Below are positions 32,882 to 42,565 of a stretch of 64,000 bases of DNA, one piece after another; position 1 is the stretch's first letter, and every line of letters begins with the position of its first letter. The notes under the pieces were generated by a model that searched no databases, had not been told where the DNA came from, and worked only from the letters and a program-made list of their open reading frames with translations. Origin of the DNA: Prevotella sp. GTDB taxonomy: Bacteria; Bacteroidota; Bacteroidia; Bacteroidales; Bacteroidaceae. Location: assembly GCA_021636625.1 (NCBI GenBank), contig JAJWLX010000005.1:53493-117492 (forward strand), in the 5' to 3' direction. A program made the translations under genes and the position numbers.

Positions 32882-33271
32882 ATGAATAAGAAAATTTATC
32901 TCGTTCGCATGAACTACGTCAGATACGACGGAAATCATTATCTGTTGTATCTGAAAGAAAAGAAAATTGAAAACTATCAGCCAGACTCTAATATGATGGA
33001 GTCTGAGAGTGATGGTAAGACGGTCACAGCATATAGTTATGAAGGTAGCGAGCCGGATGGCTCAGTCAAAATTGAGGCTACTTCGGCAGGTTACAACGAT
33101 TTTGTGGCAGGACTTGTGAGAACCAGGTACAGCCAAAATGACGTTGAAGCGATCCTCTGCAACCATGGAGATGGCGATACTGCTCACGAGGCAGAATACC
33201 AGGCATTCCAGGAGTGGAGAGAGCAGGCGAAGGAAATCGCCAAGGAGATTCTCGAACGAGATATTGCATAA
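32882..33271 (+). CDS. DGR-linked protein of unknown function
   Basis: 129 residues starting 3 bp after the RT stop and ending 3 bp before a strong terminator, so it shares the TR-RT transcript. N-terminal half beta-type (KIYLVRMNYVRYDGNHYLLYLKE), C-terminal half helical (EYQAFQEWREQAKEIAKEILERD). It is acidic, unlike the basic helical accessory protein Avd of the Bordetella DGR, and no Avd-like gene is present. Candidate accessory factor; alternatively a fibre-assembly protein. Confidence 0.7.
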   Translation: MNKKIYLVRMNYVRYDGNHYLLYLKEKKIENYQPDSNMMESESDGKTVTAYSYEGSEPDGSVKIEATSAGYNDFVAGLVRTRYSQNDVEAILCNHGDGDTAHEAEYQAFQEWREQAKEIAKEILERDIA

Positions 33272-33274
33272 TCA

Positions 33275-33308
33275 ATACGGCAGGTAGTCATAGCATTACC
33301 TGCCGTAT
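33275..33308 (+). terminator. Terminator of the DGR cassette
   Basis: ATACGGCAGGTA and TACCTGCCGTAT, perfect 12-bp stem, followed by TTTTATTTTT. Confidence 0.92.
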
Positions 33309-33331
33309 TTTTATTTTTCCCCACATAATTG

Positions 33332-33339
33332 TATTTTTG
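33332..33339 (+). promoter_or_regulatory. Promoter -7 box (TATTTTTG) of the lysis/tape operon
   Basis: TATTTTTG 17 bp before ATG 33357. The next terminator is at 41199, so lysis, tape measure and last tail genes may form one transcript. Confidence 0.55.
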
Positions 33340-33356
33340 CATAAAAAAAGAAAAAG

Positions 33357-33593
33357 ATGCAGAGAAATACCAAGGATTGGATACACTATCTCAGCGCTAG
33401 TCTAGTCTTGATTGCAGCTATCGCTCTAGTGTACATCAGCTACTTTCTATCACATGACGTGACATCAAACGTCCTGTGGTACTTCGGTCAGAGTCTCATG
33501 TATGTAGGTACCGTTTTTGGTTTCGCTCTTACATTCGATACTCGAGTCAAGGACATTATTAATAAATACATAAATCATGGGGAGAAAGATTAA
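33357..33593 (+). CDS. Probable holin
   Basis: 78 residues with two transmembrane helices (~10-31 YLSASLVLIAAIALVYISYFL; ~40-62 LWYFGQSLMYVGTVFGFALTF) and a short charged tail. It overlaps the amidase gene by 17 bp, the usual holin-endolysin pairing. Holins open the inner membrane at the end of infection. Confidence 0.65.
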   Translation: MQRNTKDWIHYLSASLVLIAAIALVYISYFLSHDVTSNVLWYFGQSLMYVGTVFGFALTFDTRVKDIINKYINHGEKD

Positions 33594-34023
33594 ATTCATT
33601 TTCGTACATTGCACAGCAAGCCGACAGACATGGACAGTCGATGCCTTGCTGAAGGAGTTTAGAAACAAAGGCTGGCATTATCCAGGTTATCACTGGGTGG
33701 TTACAGCGGATGGCAAGCGCACACAGCTGATGACAGAAGACCTGCCATCCAATGGTGTAAAGAATCACAATCACGAAGCTATCAATGTCGCATATATGGG
33801 TGGTATCTCGCGCACTGGCAAGCCTATAGACAACCGCACAGATGCGCAGAAGGAGAGCCTTCGCGAACTGCTGAAGGAACTCAGACAGAGATACCCTGAT
33901 GCAAAAATTCTCGGTCATCGTGATATCTCGCCTGACAAGAATCACAATGGCGTGGTTGACCCTTGGGAGCGAATCAAGGAGTGTCCTTGCTTCGATGCGA
34001 TTCCGGAATACGCTGACATCTAA
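33577..34023 (+). CDS. N-acetylmuramoyl-L-alanine amidase (endolysin)
   Basis: 148 residues, an Amidase_2/PGRP-like fold: first zinc His in FIFVHCTASR (~9), YHWVV (~38), HNHEA, and late GHRDISPDKN (His ~112). Cuts the peptide from muramic acid in peptidoglycan to free progeny. No signal peptide, so release depends on the holin. Confidence 0.9.
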   Translation: MGRKIKFIFVHCTASRQTWTVDALLKEFRNKGWHYPGYHWVVTADGKRTQLMTEDLPSNGVKNHNHEAINVAYMGGISRTGKPIDNRTDAQKESLRELLKELRQRYPDAKILGHRDISPDKNHNGVVDPWERIKECPCFDAIPEYADI

Positions 34024-34033
34024 TTCATGGGGC

Positions 34034-34600
34034 ATGAAGAGAAATCTGAGATACATAGGCATAGTCATCGCAGTGATATTGGCTATCGCTGCATTCGTCT
34101 GGTTATTCGAGTCGAGACAGAAGCGAGCGGAGAAAGAGTTGAGGGAGCAGTTCAACCAACTGGCGCTGAACTATGCACCAGCTAAGCGTGATACCATCAG
34201 AGATTCCGTAAAGGTCATCACTCAGCAAGTGCTGATGATGCCTCCTGATGAGTATAGGTCATACGCCATTGACCGGCAATTGCTCAAGGATATCAATCTG
34301 CAGGTGAAGCAGATTGTTGCTGACCAGCGAACGGTTGTTGTCACAGCCGATTCCGTCAAGACGAAGCGCAGAAACCATATCTATAGCTATAGTGATGCCT
34401 GGCTGAACTTCCGGCTCAACACCGCAGACTCTATCCTTACATATAAGGCAAGAGACAGCTTGCAGACCATCATCGCAAGGCAATTCAAACATAAATTCTT
34501 GTTTTGGAAGTGGGGTACCAAGGGATACCAGGTCAAGGTCATCAACTTCAACCCTCATTCCACCATATCTTATAATAACTATATCCAAGTCACCGAATAA
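34034..34600 (+). CDS. Single-pass membrane protein, spanin-like
   Basis: 188 residues from ATG 34034 (an open frame from 33899 overlaps the amidase). N-terminal anchor (YIGIVIAVILAIAAFVWLF, ~6-24) then a periplasmic helical domain. Position behind holin and amidase suggests an Rz-like spanin. The last base of the stop overlaps the tape-measure start. Confidence 0.55.
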   Translation: MKRNLRYIGIVIAVILAIAAFVWLFESRQKRAEKELREQFNQLALNYAPAKRDTIRDSVKVITQQVLMMPPDEYRSYAIDRQLLKDINLQVKQIVADQRTVVVTADSVKTKRRNHIYSYSDAWLNFRLNTADSILTYKARDSLQTIIARQFKHKFLFWKWGTKGYQVKVINFNPHSTISYNNYIQVTE

Positions 34601-37600
34601 TGGCAAGACAAGAGGTATATACAACCGTAGTGAAGCTCAATTCAGAAGAGGCGAAGAACCGTCTGAAGGAGCTCGAAGATAAAGTCGCTCGTCTGAAGAA
34701 GGCAAAACAGGATGCCTTCTCGACGGGCGATTCCCGTTTAGGCGCATCCCTCGCCAAGGATCTTAAGGCCGCAGAGCGAGAGATGAAGCAATTCAAAAAT
34801 TCAACCATGAGCGTCAAGGAGACACTCGACAATCTGTCAAGTGCAAGCCTCGGACAGCTGGAGAAGGCAGCTAGACATCTGAAGGGGCAGATGAAGGCAG
34901 CATCTGACCCTTCAGACTTTGCAAAATTGGACGCTCAACTCTCCAAGGTTAAGGAGCAGATGCTTGCCCTGAAGGGCGCAACACGCAAGGCTGATGAGGA
35001 AGCGAGACGCATGACCGCAACGGTGTCAAACCTGAAACATGCTTCACTCAATGACCTCAACTTCACAGCTTCAAAGCTTCGCAGCCAGATGGCTGACTAC
35101 GACCCGACATCAACCATGTACGCCTCCAGAGCTTCGCAGCTGAAACTTGTGGAGGCAGAGTTGGAACGCATCCGTCAGAGCGAGAAGAAGGTGGTCACCC
35201 TCATGCAGCAGTATGACAGGGAGATTGACAGCACAAATGTGGACATCAAGGAGACCAAGAGACAGATGCAGCTCGTCAACAACACCATGGGCAACCTCAA
35301 AACCTCATCCATCCGTGACCTCGAATACTCCATCAAGGCGCTCAATCAGCAGATGCAGGGCATGCAGCGTGGTACCGAGCAGTTCAAACAGATGGAGCTG
35401 AAGGCGAAGCAGCTGAAGGCAGAACTGCAGGCAGTCAGAGCCGAGGGCGTTGCCCAGGAGTCCTGGATCAAACGCTCGGCTGACTGGTTCAACCGCATGC
35501 AGGGCATCGCCCTGGGAGCCGTCGCTGCCATCTCCGGCATCACCTTCACAGTCAAGAAGTGTGTGGAGGAGTATGCCAAAATGGATGATGAAATGACCAA
35601 CGTCCGCAAGTACACTGGGCAGGCAGCCGAGGAAGTCGAGCGTATGAACGAAGACTTCAAGAAGATGGATACCCGCACACCTCGCCAGAAGCTCAACCAA
35701 CTAGCCGAAGATGCCGGCAGACTCGGCATCACATCGACTGCTGCAGTTGAGGAGTTCGTCGATGGTGCCGATAAAATCAATGTCGCCCTCGGTGATGACC
35801 TCGGAGACAAGGCAGTCTCCCAAATCGGCAAGCTCGCCCAGATGTTCGGCGAAGACAAGACCAAAGGTCTGCGAGGTGCCATGTTGGCGACAGGTTCTGC
35901 AGTCAATGAACTGGCTCAGAATTCCTCTGCCTCTGCCGGTTATCTTGTTGATTTCACCGCCCGTGTGGCAGGTGTCGGCAAGCAGGCAGGCTTCACGCAG
36001 GCACAGATCATGGGTCTCGCTTCTGTCCTTGACCAGAACATGCAGCAGGATGAGACGGCGGCAACAGCTGTGCAGAACCTTCTGGCCAAGATGTTCCAGG
36101 ACTCCGCAAAATTTGCTCAGATTGCAGGTCTCAATGTCAAGGAATTCGCAAAGACGTTAAAGGAGGACGCCAACGGCGCACTTCTCCAGTTCCTGGCAGC
36201 CATGCGAGCCAAGGGCGGTTTTGCCGACCTTGCACCAATGTTCGAAGAAATGAAGATGGATGGATCCAGGGCTACTGGTGTCCTAACCGTCCTCGCAGAT
36301 AAACTCGATGACATCAAGACTGCCCAGAACCTGGCAAACGAAGCCTATTCCGAAGGCAAATCCGTCCTCAATGAGTTCGAGACACAGAACGAGAGTGTAC
36401 AGGCTCAACTTGACAAGGCGAGCAAGAAGTTCCTGGATCTGTCCATCGAATTGGGCCAGAAACTCTATCCTGCAGCACGATATTGCATATCTGCAGCTAG
36501 TCTCGGAGTTCGGGCACTCTCCACACTCGTTGATTTCGTCAAGGATTATTGGCGCATATTAATTGTGCTGACAGCCGCCATCGTCACCTATACTGCAGTA
36601 TCTAAGGCAAAGTTGATAGCAGAGAAGGCGCAAATGGCATGGCTCAACATCATGATTCTGCGCGAAAAGGCGCATCTCGTCCTTGTGGGTCTTAAGACAT
36701 CTGCTCTCAAGACCATGGCAATTGTTCAGATGGCGTTGACACGTGAAATAAAACTGACCACTGCTGCGCAGATGTTGTGGAACAAAGTGTTGTTGGCCAA
36801 CCCGATCACTGCCGTGATTGCTGTTGTTGCCGGACTGACAGCCGCTATCGTCACACTCTCTGAAGAGACGAGCACAGCTGAGCAGGCTCAGCGTGACTAC
36901 AATGATGCCGTGACAGATGCCAACAAGCAGGCAGCAGAAGAGGAGGCATCCATCATGCGCCTCGTTTCTGCTATCCAGTCAAACACCAGTGCAGAGTCTG
37001 ACCGCAAGGCAGCCCTTGAGGAACTCAACGGCAAGCTGATGCGTGAGCACCTCGGTAACATCACCGAGGAAGCAGTGCGCACAGGCAACGCTACAAGGCA
37101 GATTGAGGCTTACATTGATGTAATGAAAAAGAAGATTATCATCGATGGCCTACAGAAAAAGTTAGCTGAGTCTATAGCAAAGAGTGCTGATCTAGAGGAT
37201 TGGCTAGAAGAGGGAAGAAATTATAAACCTGGATTTTTACAGGGAGTATTAGATTCCTTCAATCCTTTCCCTTCGAAAAAGGTTGCGGCAAGCAATCCAC
37301 ATTTTCAAAAGGATTTGGAGAGAGAGATTGACAAGGAAAAACAGTATCAGAAGCGTCTCCTTGATAAAATCAACGAGTTAGAGTCACAGCATTTCGAAGT
37401 GAGCGATCCGGAACCATGGCGCAACAATGGCTACAATGGCAAGGGCAATGATGGTACAATCATTAAGAAGCAGAGTACAGCCGTCACTCATCAGGTTTCA
37501 GAAAAAGAGCGCAAGGCTCGTGTCAAGGCAGAGAAGGCAGCTGCAGCCGAGGCACGTAAGCGCCAGGCTGAAGCCAAACGCAAGCAGAAGCAGGCTGCCG

Positions 37601-39324
37601 ATAGCATCAAGGCTGAGACCAACGAACTGATGGCAGACAACGCCAAAGCCTATGCAGAAGGTAAGAAAACCTATCAGCAGTTCATCGATGACCGTCAAAA
37701 CATACAGATCAAGGGCTTTGCAAAGCTGAAGCAGCTATATGGTGAAGAGAGCAACGAGTATAAGCAGTTGCTCGACAACCAGGTCAATGTTGTCAAGCAA
37801 CATGATGCTGCCATTCAGAAGATGAATGAGCAGACCATTGAGCGTGAACGCCTGCAGAAGGAGGCTAGCATCAAAGCACAATATTATGATGTCAATTCGA
37901 AAATCTATCAGAATGATACCGCTCTCAATGAAGCCCTATATAAGAATGATGTCGAAGCCATGAAAAAACGTCTTGCACTCTACAAAGACAGAGAGGGCAG
38001 CGAGGAGTGGCTGGATCTGAAGGCTGAGATGGAACAGGCTGAGCTCGACCACCAGCTGCAGATGCAGGAGACATACCAGAACCAGCTGCGAGAACTTCGC
38101 CAGCAGTTCGGAAAGCAGGATATCGAAGCAGAGAAGCAGATGTATCTCAATGGTCTCGAGAACATCTACAAGCAGGGTCTCATCAAGGAGGAGGAATATC
38201 TGCAGATAAAGCTTGATCTCATCGAGCAGTATGCAGACCGCAAGGCGCAGCTCGAAGCTGAAGACCATGGAGCAGGCTCTACCCAGCTGAAGGTGGATAG
38301 AGTCTCTAACCGTATGGTTAACCAGGCTAAAGCTGAAGCAGGAGATGCGCAGAACCCTGCAAATGCCAGCTTCGGAGGCTACTTCTCATCTCAGATTGCC
38401 AACTACCAGAACACCATGGAGAAGCTGAAGGAGCTATATGGTGACGATGAGCAGAATCACGCAGCCTATATGCAGGCGAAGGCAATGGTGACTGCTGACT
38501 TCCTCAATGATATGGTAGAGCAGACATCTGCAGCCTACAACGGCATCAACAACATACTCTCTGCAGCATCAGCCTATGCACAGGCTTGTTCAGACCTAGA
38601 GCAGGCGAAAATCTCCAAGAACTACGAGAAGCAGATTGCTGCAGCTGGCAATAACTCGAAGAAGAAGAAAAAGCTCGAAGAGAAGAGAGACAAGGAACTG
38701 GCTGCAGCCAAGTCGAAGGCTAACAAGAAAGCGATGAAGATTGAGATTGCCCAGGCAATCGCATCAACTGCCATGGCTGCCATCAACGCATACTCTTCTG
38801 CTGCAGCCATACCTGGCACCGGCTGGATAATGGCGCCAATTGCTGCAGGGCTAGCCACAGCTGCAGGTATGATGCAGATTGCAACAATAAAGAAGCAGCA
38901 TCAGGCAGAAGCAGCAGGGTATTACGAGGGTGGTTACACAGGAGGCAACCGCTATCGCAAGGAGGCAGGAGTGGTTCACGAAGGGGAGTTCGTTGCCAAT
39001 CACAGAGCAGTCAACAACTCTTCTATCAGACCTGCATTCGATCTCATCGATAGAGCGCAGCGCGCCAACACCGTAGGCTCTCTGACCGCTGATGACATCA
39101 GCAGAGCGCTCGGAGCAGGAGCCAGCGCTGCTGTCGTTGCTCCTATCGTCAACGTCAGCAATGACAATGCCGAGGTACGCCAATCTCTCGATGGAGTCAA
39201 TTCTGCAGTCAGCAGGCTCAACGAGAATATTGAGAGAGGTATCAAGGCTGATGTGTCTATCGCTGGCAGAGACGGCATCGACCGCAAAATCAAAGAATAT
39301 CATCGTATGCTAAACAATAAGTAG
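34600..39324 (+). CDS. Tail tape measure protein
   Basis: 1574 residues, sets tail length (about 0.15 nm per residue gives a tail near 230 nm). N-terminal coiled coil (~1-290), hydrophobic segment (~302-322 IALGAVAAISGITFTV), TP901-type core (~325-640, VRKYTGQAAEEVE...LAEDAGRLGITS...LMATGSAVNEL-like), further hydrophobic stretches (~650-770), coiled coil (~970-1250) and a hydrophobic C-terminal part (~1385-1425). The early position of lysis genes before it is unusual. Confidence 0.93.
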   Translation: MARQEVYTTVVKLNSEEAKNRLKELEDKVARLKKAKQDAFSTGDSRLGASLAKDLKAAEREMKQFKNSTMSVKETLDNLSSASLGQLEKAARHLKGQMKAASDPSDFAKLDAQLSKVKEQMLALKGATRKADEEARRMTATVSNLKHASLNDLNFTASKLRSQMADYDPTSTMYASRASQLKLVEAELERIRQSEKKVVTLMQQYDREIDSTNVDIKETKRQMQLVNNTMGNLKTSSIRDLEYSIKALNQQMQGMQRGTEQFKQMELKAKQLKAELQAVRAEGVAQESWIKRSADWFNRMQGIALGAVAAISGITFTVKKCVEEYAKMDDEMTNVRKYTGQAAEEVERMNEDFKKMDTRTPRQKLNQLAEDAGRLGITSTAAVEEFVDGADKINVALGDDLGDKAVSQIGKLAQMFGEDKTKGLRGAMLATGSAVNELAQNSSASAGYLVDFTARVAGVGKQAGFTQAQIMGLASVLDQNMQQDETAATAVQNLLAKMFQDSAKFAQIAGLNVKEFAKTLKEDANGALLQFLAAMRAKGGFADLAPMFEEMKMDGSRATGVLTVLADKLDDIKTAQNLANEAYSEGKSVLNEFETQNESVQAQLDKASKKFLDLSIELGQKLYPAARYCISAASLGVRALSTLVDFVKDYWRILIVLTAAIVTYTAVSKAKLIAEKAQMAWLNIMILREKAHLVLVGLKTSALKTMAIVQMALTREIKLTTAAQMLWNKVLLANPITAVIAVVAGLTAAIVTLSEETSTAEQAQRDYNDAVTDANKQAAEEEASIMRLVSAIQSNTSAESDRKAALEELNGKLMREHLGNITEEAVRTGNATRQIEAYIDVMKKKIIIDGLQKKLAESIAKSADLEDWLEEGRNYKPGFLQGVLDSFNPFPSKKVAASNPHFQKDLEREIDKEKQYQKRLLDKINELESQHFEVSDPEPWRNNGYNGKGNDGTIIKKQSTAVTHQVSEKERKARVKAEKAAAAEARKRQAEAKRKQKQAADSIKAETNELMADNAKAYAEGKKTYQQFIDDRQNIQIKGFAKLKQLYGEESNEYKQLLDNQVNVVKQHDAAIQKMNEQTIERERLQKEASIKAQYYDVNSKIYQNDTALNEALYKNDVEAMKKRLALYKDREGSEEWLDLKAEMEQAELDHQLQMQETYQNQLRELRQQFGKQDIEAEKQMYLNGLENIYKQGLIKEEEYLQIKLDLIEQYADRKAQLEAEDHGAGSTQLKVDRVSNRMVNQAKAEAGDAQNPANASFGGYFSSQIANYQNTMEKLKELYGDDEQNHAAYMQAKAMVTADFLNDMVEQTSAAYNGINNILSAASAYAQACSDLEQAKISKNYEKQIAAAGNNSKKKKKLEEKRDKELAAAKSKANKKAMKIEIAQAIASTAMAAINAYSSAAAIPGTGWIMAPIAAGLATAAGMMQIATIKKQHQAEAAGYYEGGYTGGNRYRKEAGVVHEGEFVANHRAVNNSSIRPAFDLIDRAQRANTVGSLTADDISRALGAGASAAVVAPIVNVSNDNAEVRQSLDGVNSAVSRLNENIERGIKADVSIAGRDGIDRKIKEYHRMLNNK

Positions 39325-39326
39325 AT

Positions 39327-41198
39327 ATGATTACATGCATTATCAATGGCCATAGAGCCTATCCGATATCAACATCATCCATCAAGGTGACATACGCTAA
39401 TCAGTATGTCACCGATGATGGTGAATATACCTATGATATCACCTTCCCGATGAATATCCTGGCCAACCGGGAGATCTTTTCCAATGTTTCCAGATTGGAA
39501 GTCAAGAAAAACATCGCAAAGTTCGATGACTGCAAGCTCTATGTTGATAGCAAAATCATCATGAGCGGTGTTGGTACCATCCTCTCAGTGAACCAGCAGG
39601 AGGTCAAGCTGCAGATTGTTGGAGGCAAATCCCGCATCAAGTTCAATAACAAGATGACCAAGCACTACATCGATGAGATTGACCTGGGCATCGCTGACAA
39701 GCCTGGTTATACAGTTGATAAGGGGTGGTCGCAAGGATTTAAAAACCTTCAAAAGATCAATGACATCTATAGACTGAATGAAGATAAGTCGGAGTTCCTG
39801 GGAGTGGAAGGAAAATGGTGCTTCGTACCTGTTCGTGACGAAACAAATGATATGATTGCAAATTTTGTTGGAGTAGATAAAACGAAGCAATTTATAGGAA
39901 GCAATGCACCATTTATCTCAAACCTGGCTGTTCAGCCAAACATAATGTATATCTTCCGTAAAGTCATAGAATACGAAGGATATACTCTCAAGCGCAATGA
40001 CTTCGACTGCAAACCGTGGAACCAGCTATATATAGCTTCGGCTTTCAAATCTCGAGAACTTCGCAGAGCCCTTCCGCACTGGTCATCTTATACATTCATT
40101 GAAGAATTCCGGAAATTCTTCAATGCCTCCATCTACTTCGATGAAGCCCAGAAGACCTGCAGCATCATCAGTTCCTCAGAGTTAAGTTCTGTAGATTCAA
40201 TTGAGATAGAACCGCTGGATGAATATTCAGCAGACTATGACGAGGACGGATCTTTCAGTACTTCATCAACCGCTAACCTGGAGTATAAACTGGATAATTC
40301 AGCCAACAGGGGTAGCTATGAGTGCATACCTAAGAAGGTTTTTGACAATTTCAATATAGTGAAAAGTGTTGAATACTTTGGTGCGCTTGATCAGTTTCCT
40401 CTGACTACCATGGGATGGTCTGAGAAGAAAAAACGGCAGACTATCATTGAGTACCTCAGAAGTTACTACATATATGTAGAGAATGAGGATGGTACGAAAA
40501 AATGGCAGATGGCAGGTGTATGGTCACCGTTAATCAGGGACAGTTCTTCTGATGAATATGTCGATCTGAGCATTTCTCCTGCAGCACAAGTTGTAGAAGA
40601 TATCAATTTTAGGACAGGATTACTAGAAGATAATTACTACGAGAAGCGTTGCCTGCTGTCAATACCTAATGACAAGGAAGCGGATTCCAAGGAGTGCGAT
40701 GTTGATGATGACGGATATAGCTACACATCCGTACAGGATGCCATAGATGATGAGTCAAGCATGGATGACAGCGAAGCTGAAGAGGAGGTCATGAGTGTCT
40801 TTTTCATACTGCCAGGCAAAGTGCAGGCATTTAACGTGCCATACGGCAGGATTTCATGGGTAGGTGAAAAATCAAGATGGCCAATGTTCATCACAGATTA
40901 TCGCATTAACAGTGATTATACTTATGAGGGTATATTAGTGACTGCCGGCAATAATTTTTCGCTATCCCTGAATTCAGTAGCCAATGGTGCAGTATCATTA
41001 GCAGAGTTCCATAGCAAGGCATTTAAGATTGACAACAGAAATTGCATGGAGGTCAAGTTCAAGTCAGATGTCATACCGGACCCTTCCAAGATATACATCA
41101 TCAGAAATAAGCGATTCGTGTGCGAAAAGATTGAGATGGAAGTCAAGGATGATACCATCGAGCCTATCTATACTGGCTACTTCTATATGCTATCATAA
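39327..41198 (+). CDS. Tail protein after the tape measure (probable distal tail/baseplate)
   Basis: 623 residues, beta-rich, starting 2 bp after the tape-measure stop, where distal-tail or baseplate hub proteins normally lie. The N-terminal ~110 residues (ITFPMNILANREIFSNVSRLEV...VKLQIVGGKSRIKF) look like the first barrel of such hubs. An acidic linker (~455-485) separates a C-terminal domain. Family not recognised with certainty. Confidence 0.65.
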   Translation: MITCIINGHRAYPISTSSIKVTYANQYVTDDGEYTYDITFPMNILANREIFSNVSRLEVKKNIAKFDDCKLYVDSKIIMSGVGTILSVNQQEVKLQIVGGKSRIKFNNKMTKHYIDEIDLGIADKPGYTVDKGWSQGFKNLQKINDIYRLNEDKSEFLGVEGKWCFVPVRDETNDMIANFVGVDKTKQFIGSNAPFISNLAVQPNIMYIFRKVIEYEGYTLKRNDFDCKPWNQLYIASAFKSRELRRALPHWSSYTFIEEFRKFFNASIYFDEAQKTCSIISSSELSSVDSIEIEPLDEYSADYDEDGSFSTSSTANLEYKLDNSANRGSYECIPKKVFDNFNIVKSVEYFGALDQFPLTTMGWSEKKKRQTIIEYLRSYYIYVENEDGTKKWQMAGVWSPLIRDSSSDEYVDLSISPAAQVVEDINFRTGLLEDNYYEKRCLLSIPNDKEADSKECDVDDDGYSYTSVQDAIDDESSMDDSEAEEEVMSVFFILPGKVQAFNVPYGRISWVGEKSRWPMFITDYRINSDYTYEGILVTAGNNFSLSLNSVANGAVSLAEFHSKAFKIDNRNCMEVKFKSDVIPDPSKIYIIRNKRFVCEKIEMEVKDDTIEPIYTGYFYMLS

Positions 41199-41240
41199 TA
41201 TAATAAGGTGAGGTACGTTTCCGTATTTCACCTTATTATA
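41199..41240. terminator. Bidirectional terminator between tail and integrase genes
   Basis: TATAATAAGGTGA (41199-41211) and TCACCTTATTATA (41228-41240), perfect 13-bp stem, serves the converging genes. Confidence 0.9.
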
Positions 41241-41250
41241 TATATATATA

Positions 41251-42438
41251 CTACAGGATTCCCTTATAATTCTTGATGTACTCATTCGCAGCCTTGATAT
41301 CCTTAGGTGTGTAGATGTCGGTGATGAGGATAGAGGAGTGTCGTGCCTGGTCTCGCACCGACAAGACATCGGCATTCGCCTTCAGCATATTGGTGATGCC
41401 AGTATCCTTCAGACTGTAGAACTTATAGCGGTCGGAGAATCCAAGCGCCTTGCGTAGGTTTCTTCCCCAATAGTCTCTGAAACTCTTCTCACTCTTGCGA
41501 GTCTCACCAGGGCAGAAGTTATCTGAGAACAGATAATAGTGACTAGGGTATGAGAAAACATTGAGGTCTATCATCAACTTGATGACGTGAGACGGCAGGG
41601 TGATGATGGCATCATTTCCGTTCTTCGTATGCGACCCATGGAGCGATAGGGTCTGAGCATCCAAGTGGAAGTCTTCAATCTTCAGGTATGAGAGTTCTCT
41701 AGGGCGGACGAAGAGATAGTGCAGTATCTCGCAAGCAAGCAGGAAATGCCTGTTTTTCTCGAAGAGGTAGTTGCGTATCTGCATCATCACGTCGTCAGGT
41801 ATGACTTCACGCTCCTTCAGATGCCGGGTACGGATTCGGCTGAATCCTTCTGTCGGATTGTGAGAGATGTAGCCTCGCTCTAGCAGATAAGTTGAGAATG
41901 TGCGTAGCCAGCCGAGATAATTGTTCCTGGTTATAATGGTGTTGTTGCGGTCGATGAAGACGTAGTCAAGGAACTTGGAGACGAACTGTCTGTCGAACTG
42001 ATAGGAGAAGTGGATGTCTATCTTCTTCTCCTCAATCCAGAGTTCCATGACTCGCACACGACTAGAGTAGTCGATATATGAATCATCACGCAAGCTATGC
42101 TCATTACATAGCTTCTCGAGATATCTCTTATATCGTTCCAGAACTGTAGTGAAAAGGGTGTATTCAAGTGGGCGATCCTTCACAACCCAGGGATTCCAGC
42201 CACTTTCTAGCTTTTGGGTGATGCGCTTCATCAGCTGATCAGCATACACTCTCTGATTATGCTTGCCCTTGATGTGGTCAAGCATAATCTTCTTTTGGTG
42301 CATCTTGCCGATTGCTGGATCGAAGCAAGAGAACGAAACATAACACTCGCTTTTCTGATGGAAGGTAGGAAGCTTCCACGCAATGACATGGTGAATATCG
42401 TCACCTGCCAAACCTGAGAAATAATTTTTTTTAGCCAT
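41251..42438 (-). CDS. int: Tyrosine recombinase (phage integrase)
   Basis: 395 residues. Integrates and excises the phage. N-terminal arm/core-binding domain (~1-205), catalytic domain with Arg I in FVRPRELSYLKIEDF (~237), Lys in HTKNG (~272), box II YSLKDTG in place of HxLRHT (~341), His in ARHSSI (~365) and the nucleophile Tyr in TDIYT (~373). The K in box II is a pattern I associate with Bacteroidota element integrases. Start ATG 42438; tRNA-Pro lies 127 bp upstream. Confidence 0.93.
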   Translation of the reverse strand: MAKKNYFSGLAGDDIHHVIAWKLPTFHQKSECYVSFSCFDPAIGKMHQKKIMLDHIKGKHNQRVYADQLMKRITQKLESGWNPWVVKDRPLEYTLFTTVLERYKRYLEKLCNEHSLRDDSYIDYSSRVRVMELWIEEKKIDIHFSYQFDRQFVSKFLDYVFIDRNNTIITRNNYLGWLRTFSTYLLERGYISHNPTEGFSRIRTRHLKEREVIPDDVMMQIRNYLFEKNRHFLLACEILHYLFVRPRELSYLKIEDFHLDAQTLSLHGSHTKNGNDAIITLPSHVIKLMIDLNVFSYPSHYYLFSDNFCPGETRKSEKSFRDYWGRNLRKALGFSDRYKFYSLKDTGITNMLKANADVLSVRDQARHSSILITDIYTPKDIKAANEYIKNYKGIL

Positions 42439-42565
42439 ATCTTTAATTTTTTAGAAATATGGCCTAAATCTTATCATTTTTTATACTTTACCGACTTTTC
42501 ACCGAGTATTTTTGCAGCGAACAGCCTATATTGTCTGATACTCAATAAGTTACCAAAAAATTCGT

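Noticed and set aside
42507..42514. Plus-strand TATTTTTG between integrase and tRNA-Pro
   Set aside because: No -33 box and it would only transcribe antisense to the tRNA; likely chance.
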